NCBI RefSeq assembly: GCF_008329605.1 | Contig: NZ_NPKO01000008.1 | Location: 186,001 to 250,000, forward strand | DNA from: Mycolicibacterium sp. P9-64 | GTDB lineage: Bacteria; Actinomycetota; Actinomycetes; Mycobacteriales; Mycobacteriaceae | Reading direction: 5' to 3' | DNA length: 64,000 bases | Shown here: positions 52,074 through 61,104 of the stretch, in pieces | How the letters are laid out: every line of letters begins with the position of its first letter | Position numbering within the stretch: position 1 is the stretch's first letter | The notes under the pieces: model-generated | Told to the model about the DNA's origin: nothing | Databases searched by the model: none | The model's input: only the letters and a program-made list of their open reading frames with translations | Program-made: the position numbers and the translations under genes

Positions 52074-53488
52074 TCGCCGTCCTTGACCTTGGCCATCGCC
52101 AGCACGTCCAGGCGGCGGTCCAGTTCTTCCTCGGACAGCTTGTCGCCGATCAGTCCGCGATCGATCACCGTCTGACGAATCGTCTTGCGCTCCTTGAGCG
52201 CTTCCTTGGCGACCTTGGCGGCTTCTTCGTAGCCGATCGCCGAGTTCAGCGGCGTCACGATCGACGGCGACGACTCGGCGAGATCGCGCAGATGCCCCTC
52301 GTTGGCGATCAGGCCGTCGATGCACTTCTCCGCGAACAACTTCGACACGTTGGACAGCAGCGTGAACGACTCGAGGATGTTGCGTGCCATCATCGGGATG
52401 TAGACGTTGAGCTCGAAGGCGCCCGACAGCCCGCCGACGGTGACGGCAGCATCGTTGCCGATGACCTGCGCGGCCACCTGCGTAACCGCCTCTGGCAGAA
52501 CCGGATTGACCTTGCCCGGCATGATCGAGCTCCCCGGCTGCAGATCGGGGAGCTGCAGCTCGCCCAGGCCCGTCAGCGGACCCGAACCCATCCAGCGAAT
52601 GTCGTTGGCGATCTTGGTCAGTGACACCGCGATGGTCTTCAGTGCGCCGGACGCCTCGACCAGCCCGTCGCGGGCGGCCTGTGCCTCGAAGTGGTCTTCG
52701 GCCGGTCGCAGCTCGGCGACGCCGGTCTCGTGCACCAGCACGTCGACGACCTTGTCGCCGAACCCATCCGGCGCGTTGAGCCCGGTGCCGACGGCGGTGC
52801 CGCCGATCGCGAGTTCACCGAGGCGGGGCAGCGTCGCCTTCACCCTTTCTATGCCGGCCTCGACCTGGCGTGCGTAGCCGCCGAACTCCTGGCCAAGCGT
52901 CACGGGCACGGCATCCATCAGGTGCGTGCGGCCGCTCTTCACGACGACGCGCCACTGACGAGCCTTGTTCGCAAGCGACTCGTGCAGCACCTCGAGTGCC
53001 GGAATCAAATGGCGCACAGCCGCTTCCGTCGCCGCAATGTGAGTGGCGGTGGGGAAGGTGTCGTTCGAGCTCTGCGACATGTTGACGTGGTCGTTGGGGT
53101 GCACCGTGACGCCGTTGGCCTCGGCGATCGACGCGATGACCTCGTTGGCGTTCATGTTCGAGCTGGTGCCAGAGCCGGTCTGGAACACGTCGATCGGGAA
53201 CTGGTCGTCGTGCTTGCCGTCGGCGATCTCGGCGGCGGCGGCGATGATGGCGTCCGCCTTCTCCGCGTCGAGCAGGCCGAGGTCCTTGTTCACCTGGGCG
53301 CAGGCGCCCTTCAGCAGTCCGAGTGCGCGGATCTGGGTGCGCTCGAGCGGCCGGAACGAGATCGGGAAGTTCTCCACCGCCCGCTGGGTCTGTGCACGCC
53401 ACAGCGCGTTGATCGGCACCCGCACTTCACCCATGGTGTCGTGCTCGATGCGGTACTCGGACTGTTCGACGACGCTGTCGGCGGTCAT
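52070..53488 (-). CDS. fum: Class II fumarate hydratase
   Basis: A 472-residue fumarase C-type enzyme of the citric acid cycle, iron-independent. The signature GSSIMPGKVNPV near residue 325 contains the catalytic-loop Ser, with TGSGTSSNMNANEV near 105, HVNMSQSSNDTFPTA near 140 and GRTHLMDAVP near 195. ATG 53488 begins MTADSVVEQSEYRIEHDTMG; the upstream extension has no family similarity. It is followed by an overlapping TetR gene. It is downstream of glpX with 28 bases between, so the two may be one unit, as in M. tuberculosis Rv1099c-Rv1098c. Confidence 0.95.
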   Translation of the reverse strand: MTADSVVEQSEYRIEHDTMGEVRVPINALWRAQTQRAVENFPISFRPLERTQIRALGLLKGACAQVNKDLGLLDAEKADAIIAAAAEIADGKHDDQFPIDVFQTGSGTSSNMNANEVIASIAEANGVTVHPNDHVNMSQSSNDTFPTATHIAATEAAVRHLIPALEVLHESLANKARQWRVVVKSGRTHLMDAVPVTLGQEFGGYARQVEAGIERVKATLPRLGELAIGGTAVGTGLNAPDGFGDKVVDVLVHETGVAELRPAEDHFEAQAARDGLVEASGALKTIAVSLTKIANDIRWMGSGPLTGLGELQLPDLQPGSSIMPGKVNPVLPEAVTQVAAQVIGNDAAVTVGGLSGAFELNVYIPMMARNILESFTLLSNVSKLFAEKCIDGLIANEGHLRDLAESSPSIVTPLNSAIGYEEAAKVAKEALKERKTIRQTVIDRGLIGDKLSEEELDRRLDVLAMAKVKDGD

Positions 53489-53516
53489 GTGCTCCCTCGT
53501 GTGTGTTTGTTGTGTT

Positions 53517-54545
53517 CTAAGGCAGGGGGTAGGCGGCGGACTTGTCACCCGTGAAGTCGACCGCGGAGTACTCGTTCAGTTTGGACAGCCGGTGGTAGGC
53601 CTCGATCATCCGGACGGTCCCGGACTTCGACCGCATGACGATCGACTGCGTGGTGCATCCGCCGCCGGAGTAGCGAACACCCTGCAGCAGGTCGCCGTCG
53701 GTGACGCCGGTGGCAGAGAAGAAGACGTTCTCACCGGACACCAGATCTTCGGTGTGCAGCACCCTGTCGAGGTCGTGACCCGCGTCGAGGGCCTTCTGGC
53801 GCTCGGCATCGTCGGTGGGAGCCAGCACGGCCTGGATGGCGCCGCCCATGCAGCGGATGGCGGCCGCGGTGATGATGCCCTCCGGGGTGCCGCCGATACC
53901 GGCCAGCAGATCGGTGCCCGAGTTGGGCCTGCACGCCGAGATGGCGCCTGCGACGTCGCCATCGGAGATCAGCCGGATGCGGGCGCCGGCCTCGCGGACG
54001 TCGCTGATCAGCTGCGCGTGGCGCGGCCGGTCCAGCACGCACACCGTGAGGTCGGCGACGCTGGAGTTCTTCACCTTCGCGACCCGGCGGATGTTCTCGC
54101 CGATCGGCGCGGTGATGTCGATGACGTCGACGGCGTCCGGGCCGACGGCGATCTTGTTCATGTAGAACACCGCCGACGGGTCGAACATCGCGCCGCGTTC
54201 AGCGACGGCCAGCACCGAGATGGCGTTGGGCATGCCTTTGCTCATCAGCGTGGTGCCATCGACGGGATCGACGGCGAAGTCACAGTCCGGCCCGTCGCCG
54301 TTGCCGACCTCTTCACCGTTGTAGAGCATCGGGGCGTGGTCCTTCTCGCCCTCGCCGATCACCACGACGCCGCGCATCGACACCGAGTTGACCAGCTCGC
54401 GCATGGCGTCGACGGCTGCTCCGTCGCCACCCTCCTTGTCGCCGCGGCCGACCCAGCGGCCTGCGGCCATGGCCCCGGCCTCGGTGACCCGCACCAGCTC
54501 CAATGCGAGGTTGCGGTCAGGGGCTTCCCTACGCGATGCCGTCAT
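53517..54545 (-). CDS. glpX: Class II fructose-1,6-bisphosphatase GlpX
   Basis: A 342-residue class II FBPase, needed for gluconeogenesis. Metal-binding residues are in VIGEGEKDHAPML near residue 63 and DFAVDPVDGTTLMSKG near 92; IGGTPEGIITAAA near 205 is also diagnostic. GlpX is the main FBPase of mycobacteria. ATG 54545 follows GACAAT at six bases, a variant of the leaderless pattern. It is divergent from the DUF4245 gene. Confidence 0.95.
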   Translation of the reverse strand: MTASRREAPDRNLALELVRVTEAGAMAAGRWVGRGDKEGGDGAAVDAMRELVNSVSMRGVVVIGEGEKDHAPMLYNGEEVGNGDGPDCDFAVDPVDGTTLMSKGMPNAISVLAVAERGAMFDPSAVFYMNKIAVGPDAVDVIDITAPIGENIRRVAKVKNSSVADLTVCVLDRPRHAQLISDVREAGARIRLISDGDVAGAISACRPNSGTDLLAGIGGTPEGIITAAAIRCMGGAIQAVLAPTDDAERQKALDAGHDLDRVLHTEDLVSGENVFFSATGVTDGDLLQGVRYSGGGCTTQSIVMRSKSGTVRMIEAYHRLSKLNEYSAVDFTGDKSAAYPLP

Positions 54546-54599
54546 GCGCAGATTGTCCCATTAGCGCCCTCGACTTTGGGAGCTGGGATACTGGCCGAT

Positions 54600-55235
54600 G
54601 TGACCACCCCTGCGCCGGCTCCGGGACCGAAGCCGGCGAAGCCCCGGCTGTTGCAGGACGGTCGCGACATGTTCTGGTCGATGGCCCCGCTGGTGCTGGC
54701 CTGCATCGTGCTCGCGGGCGTGCTCGGCATGTGCTCGTTCGCGCCCAACGGCCCTGGCGAGGGGCCCGTTCTGCCGTACGACGCGCCCGCGGCGCTACAG
54801 GCCGACGCCGATGCGCTCAAGATCCCAATCCGGCTGCCCAAGTTGCCTGATGGCTGGCGGGCCAACTCCGGCTCCCGCGCCAGCATCGACGGTGGCCGCA
54901 CCGATTCCCTGGGTCGGCCTGCCCGTGCGGTGTCGTCGCGTGTGGGTTATCTGTCGCCGAGCGGCATGTACATCAGCCTGACCCAGAGCGACGCCGACGA
55001 GGAGAAGCTCGTCGCCTCGCTCGGCACCAGCCTGGCTCCCACCGGCATCCAGGACGTCGACGGGGTGAAGTGGATCGTCTACGAGGGCGGCGACGGCGTG
55101 CGGCCGGTGTGGACCACCCGGTTGACCGGGCCGACGGGACCCGCGCAGATCGCTCTGAACGGGGGTGCTGGTACGGATGAGTACCGTAAGCTGGCGGAGG
55201 CGACGCAGACCCAGCCGCCACTACCCGTCAAATAG
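54600..55235 (+). CDS. DUF4245 membrane-anchored protein (Rv1100-like)
   Basis: A 211-residue protein with a Pro-rich cytosolic N-terminus, one membrane helix (about 27-47, MAPLVLACIVLAGVLGMCSF) and an extracytoplasmic DUF4245 domain (about 65-210) that begins IPIRLPKLPDGWRANSGS. GTG 54600 overlaps an out-of-frame ATG. It lies 9 bases before the dienelactone hydrolase gene and is likely co-transcribed. DUF4245 has no known function. Confidence 0.83.
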   Translation: MTTPAPAPGPKPAKPRLLQDGRDMFWSMAPLVLACIVLAGVLGMCSFAPNGPGEGPVLPYDAPAALQADADALKIPIRLPKLPDGWRANSGSRASIDGGRTDSLGRPARAVSSRVGYLSPSGMYISLTQSDADEEKLVASLGTSLAPTGIQDVDGVKWIVYEGGDGVRPVWTTRLTGPTGPAQIALNGGAGTDEYRKLAEATQTQPPLPVK

Positions 55236-55244
55236 GAGCGTTGG

Positions 55245-56075
55245 ATGACCGCACGCAAGCCGGATGTCGCCGCCGGGGCGGCACCAGAAGCCGACCTGAC
55301 CGGATGGGTAGCGGAGGCGTTCACCGCAGCCGGTTTCACCTACGACGTCTTCCGCAAGGGCGAAGGCCCCGGTGTGGTGCTGATCCCCGAGATGCCAGGA
55401 ATTCACCCTGGCGTGCTGGGGCTGGGAAATCATCTGGTGGACAACGGCTTCACCGTCGTCATCCCGTCGCTGTACGGCACACCCGGTGCCAAGGCCGTCC
55501 GGCCGGGTGCGGTGGCCGTGATGGCTCGCGGTTGCGTGGCAAAGGAATTCAGCGCGTTCGCGACCAACGCCGACCGGCCGATCGCGCACTACCTGCGGGC
55601 GCTGGCCCGCGACCTGAACCAGAAGACCCCCGGCAAGGGCGTCGGCGTGATCGGTGAGTGCTTTAGTGGCGGCTTCGCGTTGGCGGCCGCCGTCGACGAC
55701 AGCGTGCTCGCCCCCGTGCTGAGCCAGCCGTCGTTGCCGATCGGGCTGACGGCGAAGCAGCGGGCCGATCCCGGCCTCTCCGAGGGTGAGCTCAAGGTCA
55801 TCGACCGGCGTGTCGCCGAAGAGGGATTGTGCGCGCTGGCACTGCGGTTCAGTGAGGATCCGCTGTCGCCCGGCGCCCGCTTCAAGACGCTCAAGGACCG
55901 TCTCGGTGACGCGTTCGAGGTCATCGAGATCAACTCGAAGAAGGGCAACGAGCACGGGTTCGGCAAGATGGCGCACTCGGTGCTGACCCTCGAGGTTCGC
56001 GAGGTCGAAGGGCAGCCTGCGTACGAGGCGCGCAAGCGCGTCGTCGAGTTCCTCACCGAACGGCTGGCCGTTTAA
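55245..56075 (+). CDS. Dienelactone hydrolase-family protein
   Basis: A 276-residue alpha/beta-hydrolase of the DLH family. The nucleophile motif GECFSGGFALA has Cys near residue 140, in place of the common Ser, which is diagnostic for dienelactone hydrolases. The His is in KKGNEHGFGKMAHS near 230. EMPGIHPGVL near 48 is a typical oxyanion region. A GGAG site precedes ATG 55245. DLH acts in chlorocatechol breakdown, but most homologues are generic hydrolases; the real substrate here is unknown. The stop overlaps the convergent transporter. Confidence 0.86.
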   Translation: MTARKPDVAAGAAPEADLTGWVAEAFTAAGFTYDVFRKGEGPGVVLIPEMPGIHPGVLGLGNHLVDNGFTVVIPSLYGTPGAKAVRPGAVAVMARGCVAKEFSAFATNADRPIAHYLRALARDLNQKTPGKGVGVIGECFSGGFALAAAVDDSVLAPVLSQPSLPIGLTAKQRADPGLSEGELKVIDRRVAEEGLCALALRFSEDPLSPGARFKTLKDRLGDAFEVIEINSKKGNEHGFGKMAHSVLTLEVREVEGQPAYEARKRVVEFLTERLAV

Positions 56076-57286
56076 TCAGCCTTGGGTCCGACTGACCCCG
56101 GGGTCGTCGCAGGCGCAGGAACGGGTTTCGGCTTGCTGGCAGCGCCATTGGCCCGCGCCAGCAGTCGTTGCAGCAGACCGGGTTTCTTGGGTTCGTCGGC
56201 ATCGTCGAACTGGTCGAGTGGCACACCCTTGTACACGGCGAGGTAGACGCTGATGGTCGTCACGACGACGATCATCAGCACCGGGCCGATGACGATGCCC
56301 CAGAAGCCGAACATCGCGATGCCTGCGAAGACGGCGAGCAGCATCAGCGCCGAGTCCAGGCGCGCCTCGCGGGGCACCAGGATCGGGCGCAGCACGTTGT
56401 CGACGTTCGTCACCACGATCAGGTGGAACGCGATGACGAAGAGGCCGCCGAAGGTGTTGCCGAACAAGATCATTCCGATGCCGACCGGAATGCTGAGGAT
56501 GCCACCGCCCAACGGGATCACCGACAGCGCGGTCAGCAGGATCGCGAAGATGAAGAAGCCCTCGTGGAAGCCGGCGATGTAAATGGATGCCGCCCCGGAG
56601 ACGCCCTGAGCCAACGCGATGACGAATTGCCCACGCACGGTGCCCTTCACCATTGCGCCCATCTTCTGCAGGTATAGGTCGGTGACTTCTTCACCAAGCG
56701 GGTTGAGTTGACGGATCAGCGTCGCCACCTGAGCGCGGTTGGTCAACAGCGACAAGAAGACGTACAGGAACAGCACGGCCGCGGTGATGCCGCCGACCAG
56801 ACCGCCAGCGGCGCCTTGTAAGAACCCGAGCAGATACTCGCCGACGTGCTGGGCGACGGTGCTCATCCGTTCGCGCAGCAGGTCCGGCGTCAGCTGCACG
56901 TCGTGCATCAACGGCACCCGGGCCAGCGCCTCGTTGACGATCGCCAGGGCCTTGTCGCCGAGCGCGCTGAGGTCGGTCTTGGCCACCCAATCGGAGACGC
57001 TCTGAATCATGCTGCTGATCTGGACGACGGCGAACAGGACCAGCAGGCTGACCGGGATGATCACCGACCCGAGCACCGCGAGCAGGGTGATGGTGGCCGA
57101 CAGTCCGGGGTTGAACCGCTTGCGCAGCCGGTCGTAGAGGGGTGCGAAGAGATAGGAGGCGACGGCGGCCACCACGATCAGGATGAAGTAGTTGCGCAGG
57201 AAGTAGGCGACGAACAGCAGCGCGAGGACGGTGGCCACGGCCAGCGCGCGTTTCTGCGTCACGGTGAACTCGGTCTTCATGGCCAC
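56072..57286 (-). CDS. AI-2E family transporter (Rv1101c-like)
   Basis: A 404-residue protein with about eight membrane helices in the AI-2E/PerM layout. A pair of helices lies near 10-50, one at 60-85, a soluble section at about 95-155, and a conserved cluster at 210-340 with the GGGILSIPVGI region near 265. Family members export varied small molecules or sodium; the AI-2 name does not prove AI-2 transport. A charged C-terminal tail ends in a Pro/Ala-rich segment. GTG 57286 has AGGA seven bases before it. Confidence 0.87.
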   Translation of the reverse strand: MAMKTEFTVTQKRALAVATVLALLFVAYFLRNYFILIVVAAVASYLFAPLYDRLRKRFNPGLSATITLLAVLGSVIIPVSLLVLFAVVQISSMIQSVSDWVAKTDLSALGDKALAIVNEALARVPLMHDVQLTPDLLRERMSTVAQHVGEYLLGFLQGAAGGLVGGITAAVLFLYVFLSLLTNRAQVATLIRQLNPLGEEVTDLYLQKMGAMVKGTVRGQFVIALAQGVSGAASIYIAGFHEGFFIFAILLTALSVIPLGGGILSIPVGIGMILFGNTFGGLFVIAFHLIVVTNVDNVLRPILVPREARLDSALMLLAVFAGIAMFGFWGIVIGPVLMIVVVTTISVYLAVYKGVPLDQFDDADEPKKPGLLQRLLARANGAASKPKPVPAPATTPGSVGPKAD

Positions 57287-57368
57287 GCAGTGATCCTGTC
57301 AGGAAAGCTCCACAGATGACCGGCTTTGGATGTCGCGTTGGTGACGATGGCTTGCTAGCCCGCGAGCG

Positions 57369-58118
57369 TCATTGCGACATCAATCTGTTCAGGTGGCCCA
57401 TGATGTCGGGGTAGCGCTTCATGTGGGCGCCGCCGTTGACGTCGAGCACCTCACCGGTCAACCAGGCCGCCTTGGTCAGGAACAGCACGGCCTCGGCGAT
57501 GTCGTCGGGCGCACCTGCCCGGCCGAGCGGCGTGTTCTCCACGTACTCCTCGACGACGCCGGGAATGGCTGCCGCGGCTTCGGTCAGCGGAGTCTGGACG
57601 AAGCCGGGGGCGACGGCGTTGACCCGGATGCCCCTTGGCGCGAGTTCGAGCGCGGCGACCTGGGTCAACATGGATAGGCCCGCCTTGGCCGAGCAGTAGG
57701 CGCTCATGCCTGCGGCGGGTTGGCGGCCGTTGAGCGAGCCGATCGATACCAGCGACCCACCGTCGTTCAGGTGCTTGCCCGCGTACTTGGCGACGATGAA
57801 CGCGCCGGTCAGACAGACGTCGATCACCGAGCGGAAGTCGGCGACCGGCATGTCGACGATGAGCCCGACATTGCTGAAGCCGGCGCAGCTCACCACTGCC
57901 TCGACCTGGCCGGTCTGCTCGAAGAGCGTGGCGACGGAGGCCTCGTCGCTGACGTCGACGAACGACGCGGTATGCGGCGCACCGAGTTCCGCGGCCCTGG
58001 CCTGCGCCCCGTCGAGATTGCGGTCGGCGACAACCACCCGGTATCCGTCGGCGGCCAATGCCCTGGCTGACGCCCAGCCGATGCCTGATGCCCCGCCGAC
58101 GACGATCGCGATGCTCAC
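57369..58118 (-). CDS. Short-chain dehydrogenase/reductase
   Basis: A 249-residue classical SDR. The cofactor motif is GGASGIGWASA near residue 8, the NAD-preferring acidic residue follows in VVVADRNLD near 34, and the catalytic Ser-Tyr-Lys are in SIGSLNGR and AYCSAKAG near 135-150. The C-terminal GEVLDVNGGAHM is standard. GTG 58118 overlaps the stop of the upstream epimerase gene (GTGA) and has AAGGAG seven bases before it. It is second in a two-gene operon behind a KstR-type operator, so a hydroxysteroid or hydroxyacyl substrate is plausible. Confidence 0.88.
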   Translation of the reverse strand: MSIAIVVGGASGIGWASARALAADGYRVVVADRNLDGAQARAAELGAPHTASFVDVSDEASVATLFEQTGQVEAVVSCAGFSNVGLIVDMPVADFRSVIDVCLTGAFIVAKYAGKHLNDGGSLVSIGSLNGRQPAAGMSAYCSAKAGLSMLTQVAALELAPRGIRVNAVAPGFVQTPLTEAAAAIPGVVEEYVENTPLGRAGAPDDIAEAVLFLTKAAWLTGEVLDVNGGAHMKRYPDIMGHLNRLMSQ

Positions 58119-59182
58119 TTCATGCTCCTTTCGGGACGGGGGTCCCCCCACTTGGCCGTGATCGCGCCCCACGGGTCCGCGTACGGCTCGGTGCGGCCGT
58201 GGTAGGCGGCGCGGCGTTTGAAGATCTCATGGGTGAACGGCGCGGCAACCCGCAGCAGATGGCGCTTCAACCCTGCCTTGTCGGCCGCTTCGACCAGCAT
58301 GTCTGGCCATGAATGCCTTTGGTAGTCAAGCACTTCCTGTGCGCGCCCGGTGTCCATCCAGTCGGTGCTGAACCAGTCGCCTGCACTGTCCGGGTTGCCC
58401 CTCAGCCCAGTGGGCATACCGCCGACCAGGCCCATTGCGGCAGCCATCGCAGGGGCGATGTCCCCCTGAACCAGACGGTGCGAGTCGTCCCCGCCGATCA
58501 GCAGCGTCTCACCGACCGCGTCGGCTGTGGTGGCAGCCGCGAATGCCCTTGCGACGTCGCGCACGTCGACGGTCTGGATGCGGCCGTCGATCGGCAGCAG
58601 CCCCTCGAAGTACAGGTTGTCGAGGTTCATGACCGATCCCGCATCCACGGTGAGTACGCCGCCGAGGCGCAGGATCACCCAGTCCACCGGCGTTGCACGG
58701 ACTAGCTTCTCGGCCTCCGCCTTGTGTGCGCCGTACAGGTCTGCCGGATTGACCGGGGTATCGGCGGTCAGCACGTCGTGCAGCGTGTGCGGGCTGCGCG
58801 GTCCGTAGACGGCGATGCTGGAGGCCAGTACGAACCGCGGTGGGCTTGGCTGCTTCGCTGCGGCCGCGAGTAGCGACGCGGTGGCGCCGACGTTGACCTT
58901 CTCGGCCAGTTCACGGCGCATGTAGGCAAACGGCGGGATGATCGCGGCCAGGTGGATGACGGCGCTCGGGGCGACCTCGGCCATCAACGCATCGACCGCG
59001 GCGGGGACGGTGAGGTCGACGTAGCGCACCTCGACGCCGGACGGCAGCTTGGCGGCGGCCTTGCGGTTGGCCGGAACGTCGAGGTCAGTGGCGACGACGC
59101 GGCGGCCGTCGGTGGCGAGGCGCTTCACCGTCGCGGACCCGACCAGCCCGAAGGCGCCCGTCACCAGTACGGCGTCCGCCAT
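58115..59182 (-). CDS. NAD-dependent epimerase/dehydratase (extended SDR)
   Basis: A 355-residue extended SDR. The cofactor motif GAFGLVGSATV lies near residue 9, an Asp for NAD in VVATDLDVP near 33, and YGAHKAEAEK near 150 supplies the catalytic Tyr-Lys. ATG 59182 follows GAGGAG. The KstR-type palindrome stands 16 bases upstream. Members of this superfamily in sterol-degrading mycobacteria oxidise 3-beta-hydroxysteroids, but this protein does not closely resemble the known 3-beta-HSD (Rv1106c). The substrate is unknown. Confidence 0.85.
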   Translation of the reverse strand: MADAVLVTGAFGLVGSATVKRLATDGRRVVATDLDVPANRKAAAKLPSGVEVRYVDLTVPAAVDALMAEVAPSAVIHLAAIIPPFAYMRRELAEKVNVGATASLLAAAAKQPSPPRFVLASSIAVYGPRSPHTLHDVLTADTPVNPADLYGAHKAEAEKLVRATPVDWVILRLGGVLTVDAGSVMNLDNLYFEGLLPIDGRIQTVDVRDVARAFAAATTADAVGETLLIGGDDSHRLVQGDIAPAMAAAMGLVGGMPTGLRGNPDSAGDWFSTDWMDTGRAQEVLDYQRHSWPDMLVEAADKAGLKRHLLRVAAPFTHEIFKRRAAYHGRTEPYADPWGAITAKWGDPRPERSMK

Positions 59183-59197
59183 GGCTCTCCTCAGAAC

Positions 59198-59211
59198 TAG
59201 AACGTGTTCTA
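59198..59211. promoter_or_regulatory. KstR-type operator
   Basis: TAGAACGTGTTCTA, the same 14 bases as at 6432. It lies 15 bases before the epimerase ATG and downstream of the FGE stop, so it should control the two-gene dehydrogenase operon. Confidence 0.75.
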
Positions 59212-59250
59212 GGCATCATTGCCCAGATGGGCTCCCTGCACCAGACCCGG

Positions 59251-60132
59251 TCATGCGCTCCGAACGCAGCGAAACCCGATGTGGCTCATCCCGGTATCCA
59301 CCGCCTGGGGGCGACGCGCGGCGGGCCGGTACCGAAGGCAGTAGCTGTCGGCGCACAGGAACGAGCCGCCCTTGATCACTCTGCGGCCGATCGGGAACTG
59401 CGGCTGCGCGGGGTCGTAGCTGTCTGCGGCGCAGCAGGATTCGAGTTCTCTGGTGTCGGCCCACCAGTCGGTGGTCCACTCCCACACGTTGCCCGCCATG
59501 TCGTGCAGGCCGTAGCCGTTCGGTTCGAACGAGCCGACGGGCGCGGTGGTGCCGTAGCCGGTGTCGGGCAGGTAGGGGAACTCGCCGTGCCAGTAGTTGG
59601 CCAGCCGCTGACCGGGGCGTTCCGGTTCGTCGCCCCAGGTGTAGACCGCCGCGGCCAGGCCACCGCGCGCGGCCACCTCCCACTGCGCCTCGTTCGGCAA
59701 CTGACTGCCTGCCCACTGCGCGTACGCCGACGCGTCCTCGAACGCGACGTGCACGACGGGATGGTGCTCGCGGCCGGTGGTCGACGAACGCGGACCGCGC
59801 GGGTGGTTCCAGCACGCGCCGGGCGTCCACGTCCACCACTGGTTGAGGTGACGCAGGTCGACGGGCCCAGGCGTGCGGCGGAACACCATGGACCCCGGCT
59901 GCAGGTTCTCCGGTGGCGCGCCGGGGTAGTCGTCGGGGTTGAGTGGGCGCTCGGCGACGGTGAGATAGCCGGTGGCGCCCACGAATTCGGCGAAGTCGGC
60001 GTTGGTCACCTGGTGAGTCTGCATCCAGAACCCGTCGACGGTGACGGCGCGAGCAGGCGCCTCCTCCGCGTAGTGCGCGTCCGACCCCAGCCTCGTGGTC
60101 TGCGGCGGGATCCAGGCGAAGCCATCCGTCAC
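59251..60132 (-). CDS. Formylglycine-generating enzyme (sulfatase maturase)
   Basis: A 293-residue FGE/SUMF1 protein. The two catalytic cysteines are in GGSFLCADSYCLRYRPAAR near residues 260-275, five apart as in the actinobacterial enzyme. PTHQVTNADFAEFV-type and NVWEWTTDWW segments are typical. It oxidises a Cys in the sulfatase active-site motif to formylglycine. The sulfatase gene lies two genes upstream on the same strand. The start is GTG at 60132, with a palindrome just before it. Confidence 0.93.
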   Translation of the reverse strand: MTDGFAWIPPQTTRLGSDAHYAEEAPARAVTVDGFWMQTHQVTNADFAEFVGATGYLTVAERPLNPDDYPGAPPENLQPGSMVFRRTPGPVDLRHLNQWWTWTPGACWNHPRGPRSSTTGREHHPVVHVAFEDASAYAQWAGSQLPNEAQWEVAARGGLAAAVYTWGDEPERPGQRLANYWHGEFPYLPDTGYGTTAPVGSFEPNGYGLHDMAGNVWEWTTDWWADTRELESCCAADSYDPAQPQFPIGRRVIKGGSFLCADSYCLRYRPAARRPQAVDTGMSHIGFRCVRSA

Positions 60133-60150
60133 ATCGCCGCCTCGCCCGCC

Positions 60151-60203
60151 GAGACTGCGGTGAGATCGCGAATTGCCCGAAAACGCGATCTGTCAGCAGT
60201 CTC
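60151..60203. repeat. Imperfect palindrome between FGE and phosphatase genes
   Basis: Arms GAGACTGCGGTGAGATCGCG and CGCGATCTGTCAGCAGTCTC pair at 17 of 20 positions around a 13-base A/T-rich loop. It lies 19 bases before the FGE start and 20 after the phosphatase stop. It is unrelated in sequence to copies A-D. Confidence 0.65.
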
Positions 60204-60222
60204 GACGACATGGCGGCAACGA

Positions 60223-61104
60223 TCAGTCGGCAAAGACGTGCGTCCAGTCGTCGCGGATGCTGGCGACGGTCCACCCGCGCGGCCCGGCGAGTTGCAGCGC
60301 CTTCTCTGCACCTGCGTCGTAATCGAATTCGCGTGCGGCATCGTCGTGCCGGACCAGCAACCGCATCCCGTGCGTGTACTCCAGCATCTCGATGTCGCCG
60401 TTCGAGTTGCCCGCCGCGAAGATCGGCCGACGCCCCACCCGACCCCAGATCCGTACCGGCTTCACGGGGCCGTCGTTGAGGAACTCGGTGACGCCCGTCG
60501 TCACCAGGTTGCCGGCGGCGAATTCGAGACCGACCGAGCTGCCCACCACGCGCTCCGGCGGGATGCCGTACATGTCGGCGGTGATCGGTCGCATGAAGTC
60601 GCGGCCGCCCCCGGAGACGATGTAGCAGGTGAACCCGTTGGACTCCAGGAAGTGCAGTAGCTCGATCATCGGGGCGTAGCCGCACGCGGAGTACGGGCGG
60701 TTCAGCGTCGGGTGCCGCGCGGAGGCGAAGAAGTCGGCGACGTGCGCGGCATGCTCCTCGACGTTGATCCCGCTACTCGCCGAAAGGATCGCCACGGCAA
60801 GCTCTTTGAGGTCGGTGTCGTCACCTTGGTAGTGCTTGGTGACGGCGTTGTCGAACCAGGTCAGGTCACCCGCCGCGGCCGCGGCATACGCGGGCTGCGA
60901 ACCCAGTGACGGGTCCGCAGCGACCCGTGCGGCGAGCTGGCGCACCAGGAAGTCCAGTTGCACGTAGACGGGCTTCTCGCACCACAGCGTGCCGTCGTTG
61001 TCGAAGACGGCGACGCGATCCACGGGGGCGAGGTGGCTGGTGGCCATCTTGACGAAGTCGTGGATCGCCGTCTTCGTCGGTCCGTCGGTCCAGGAATCCA
61101 GCAT
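60223..61104 (-). CDS. HAD-superfamily phosphatase
   Basis: A 293-residue HAD hydrolase. Motif I is AVFDNDGTLW near residue 33, motif II lies in YIVSGGGRDFM near 160, and motif IV is FAAGNSNGDIEML near 225. A helical cap occupies about 55-140. It resembles phosphoserine-phosphatase-like members. Its ATG comes directly after the sulfatase stop (TAGATG), so the two are coupled, which suggests action on the product of the sulfatase or on a phosphorylated metabolite in the same route. The substrate is unknown. Confidence 0.87.
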   Translation of the reverse strand: MLDSWTDGPTKTAIHDFVKMATSHLAPVDRVAVFDNDGTLWCEKPVYVQLDFLVRQLAARVAADPSLGSQPAYAAAAAGDLTWFDNAVTKHYQGDDTDLKELAVAILSASSGINVEEHAAHVADFFASARHPTLNRPYSACGYAPMIELLHFLESNGFTCYIVSGGGRDFMRPITADMYGIPPERVVGSSVGLEFAAGNLVTTGVTEFLNDGPVKPVRIWGRVGRRPIFAAGNSNGDIEMLEYTHGMRLLVRHDDAAREFDYDAGAEKALQLAGPRGWTVASIRDDWTHVFAD

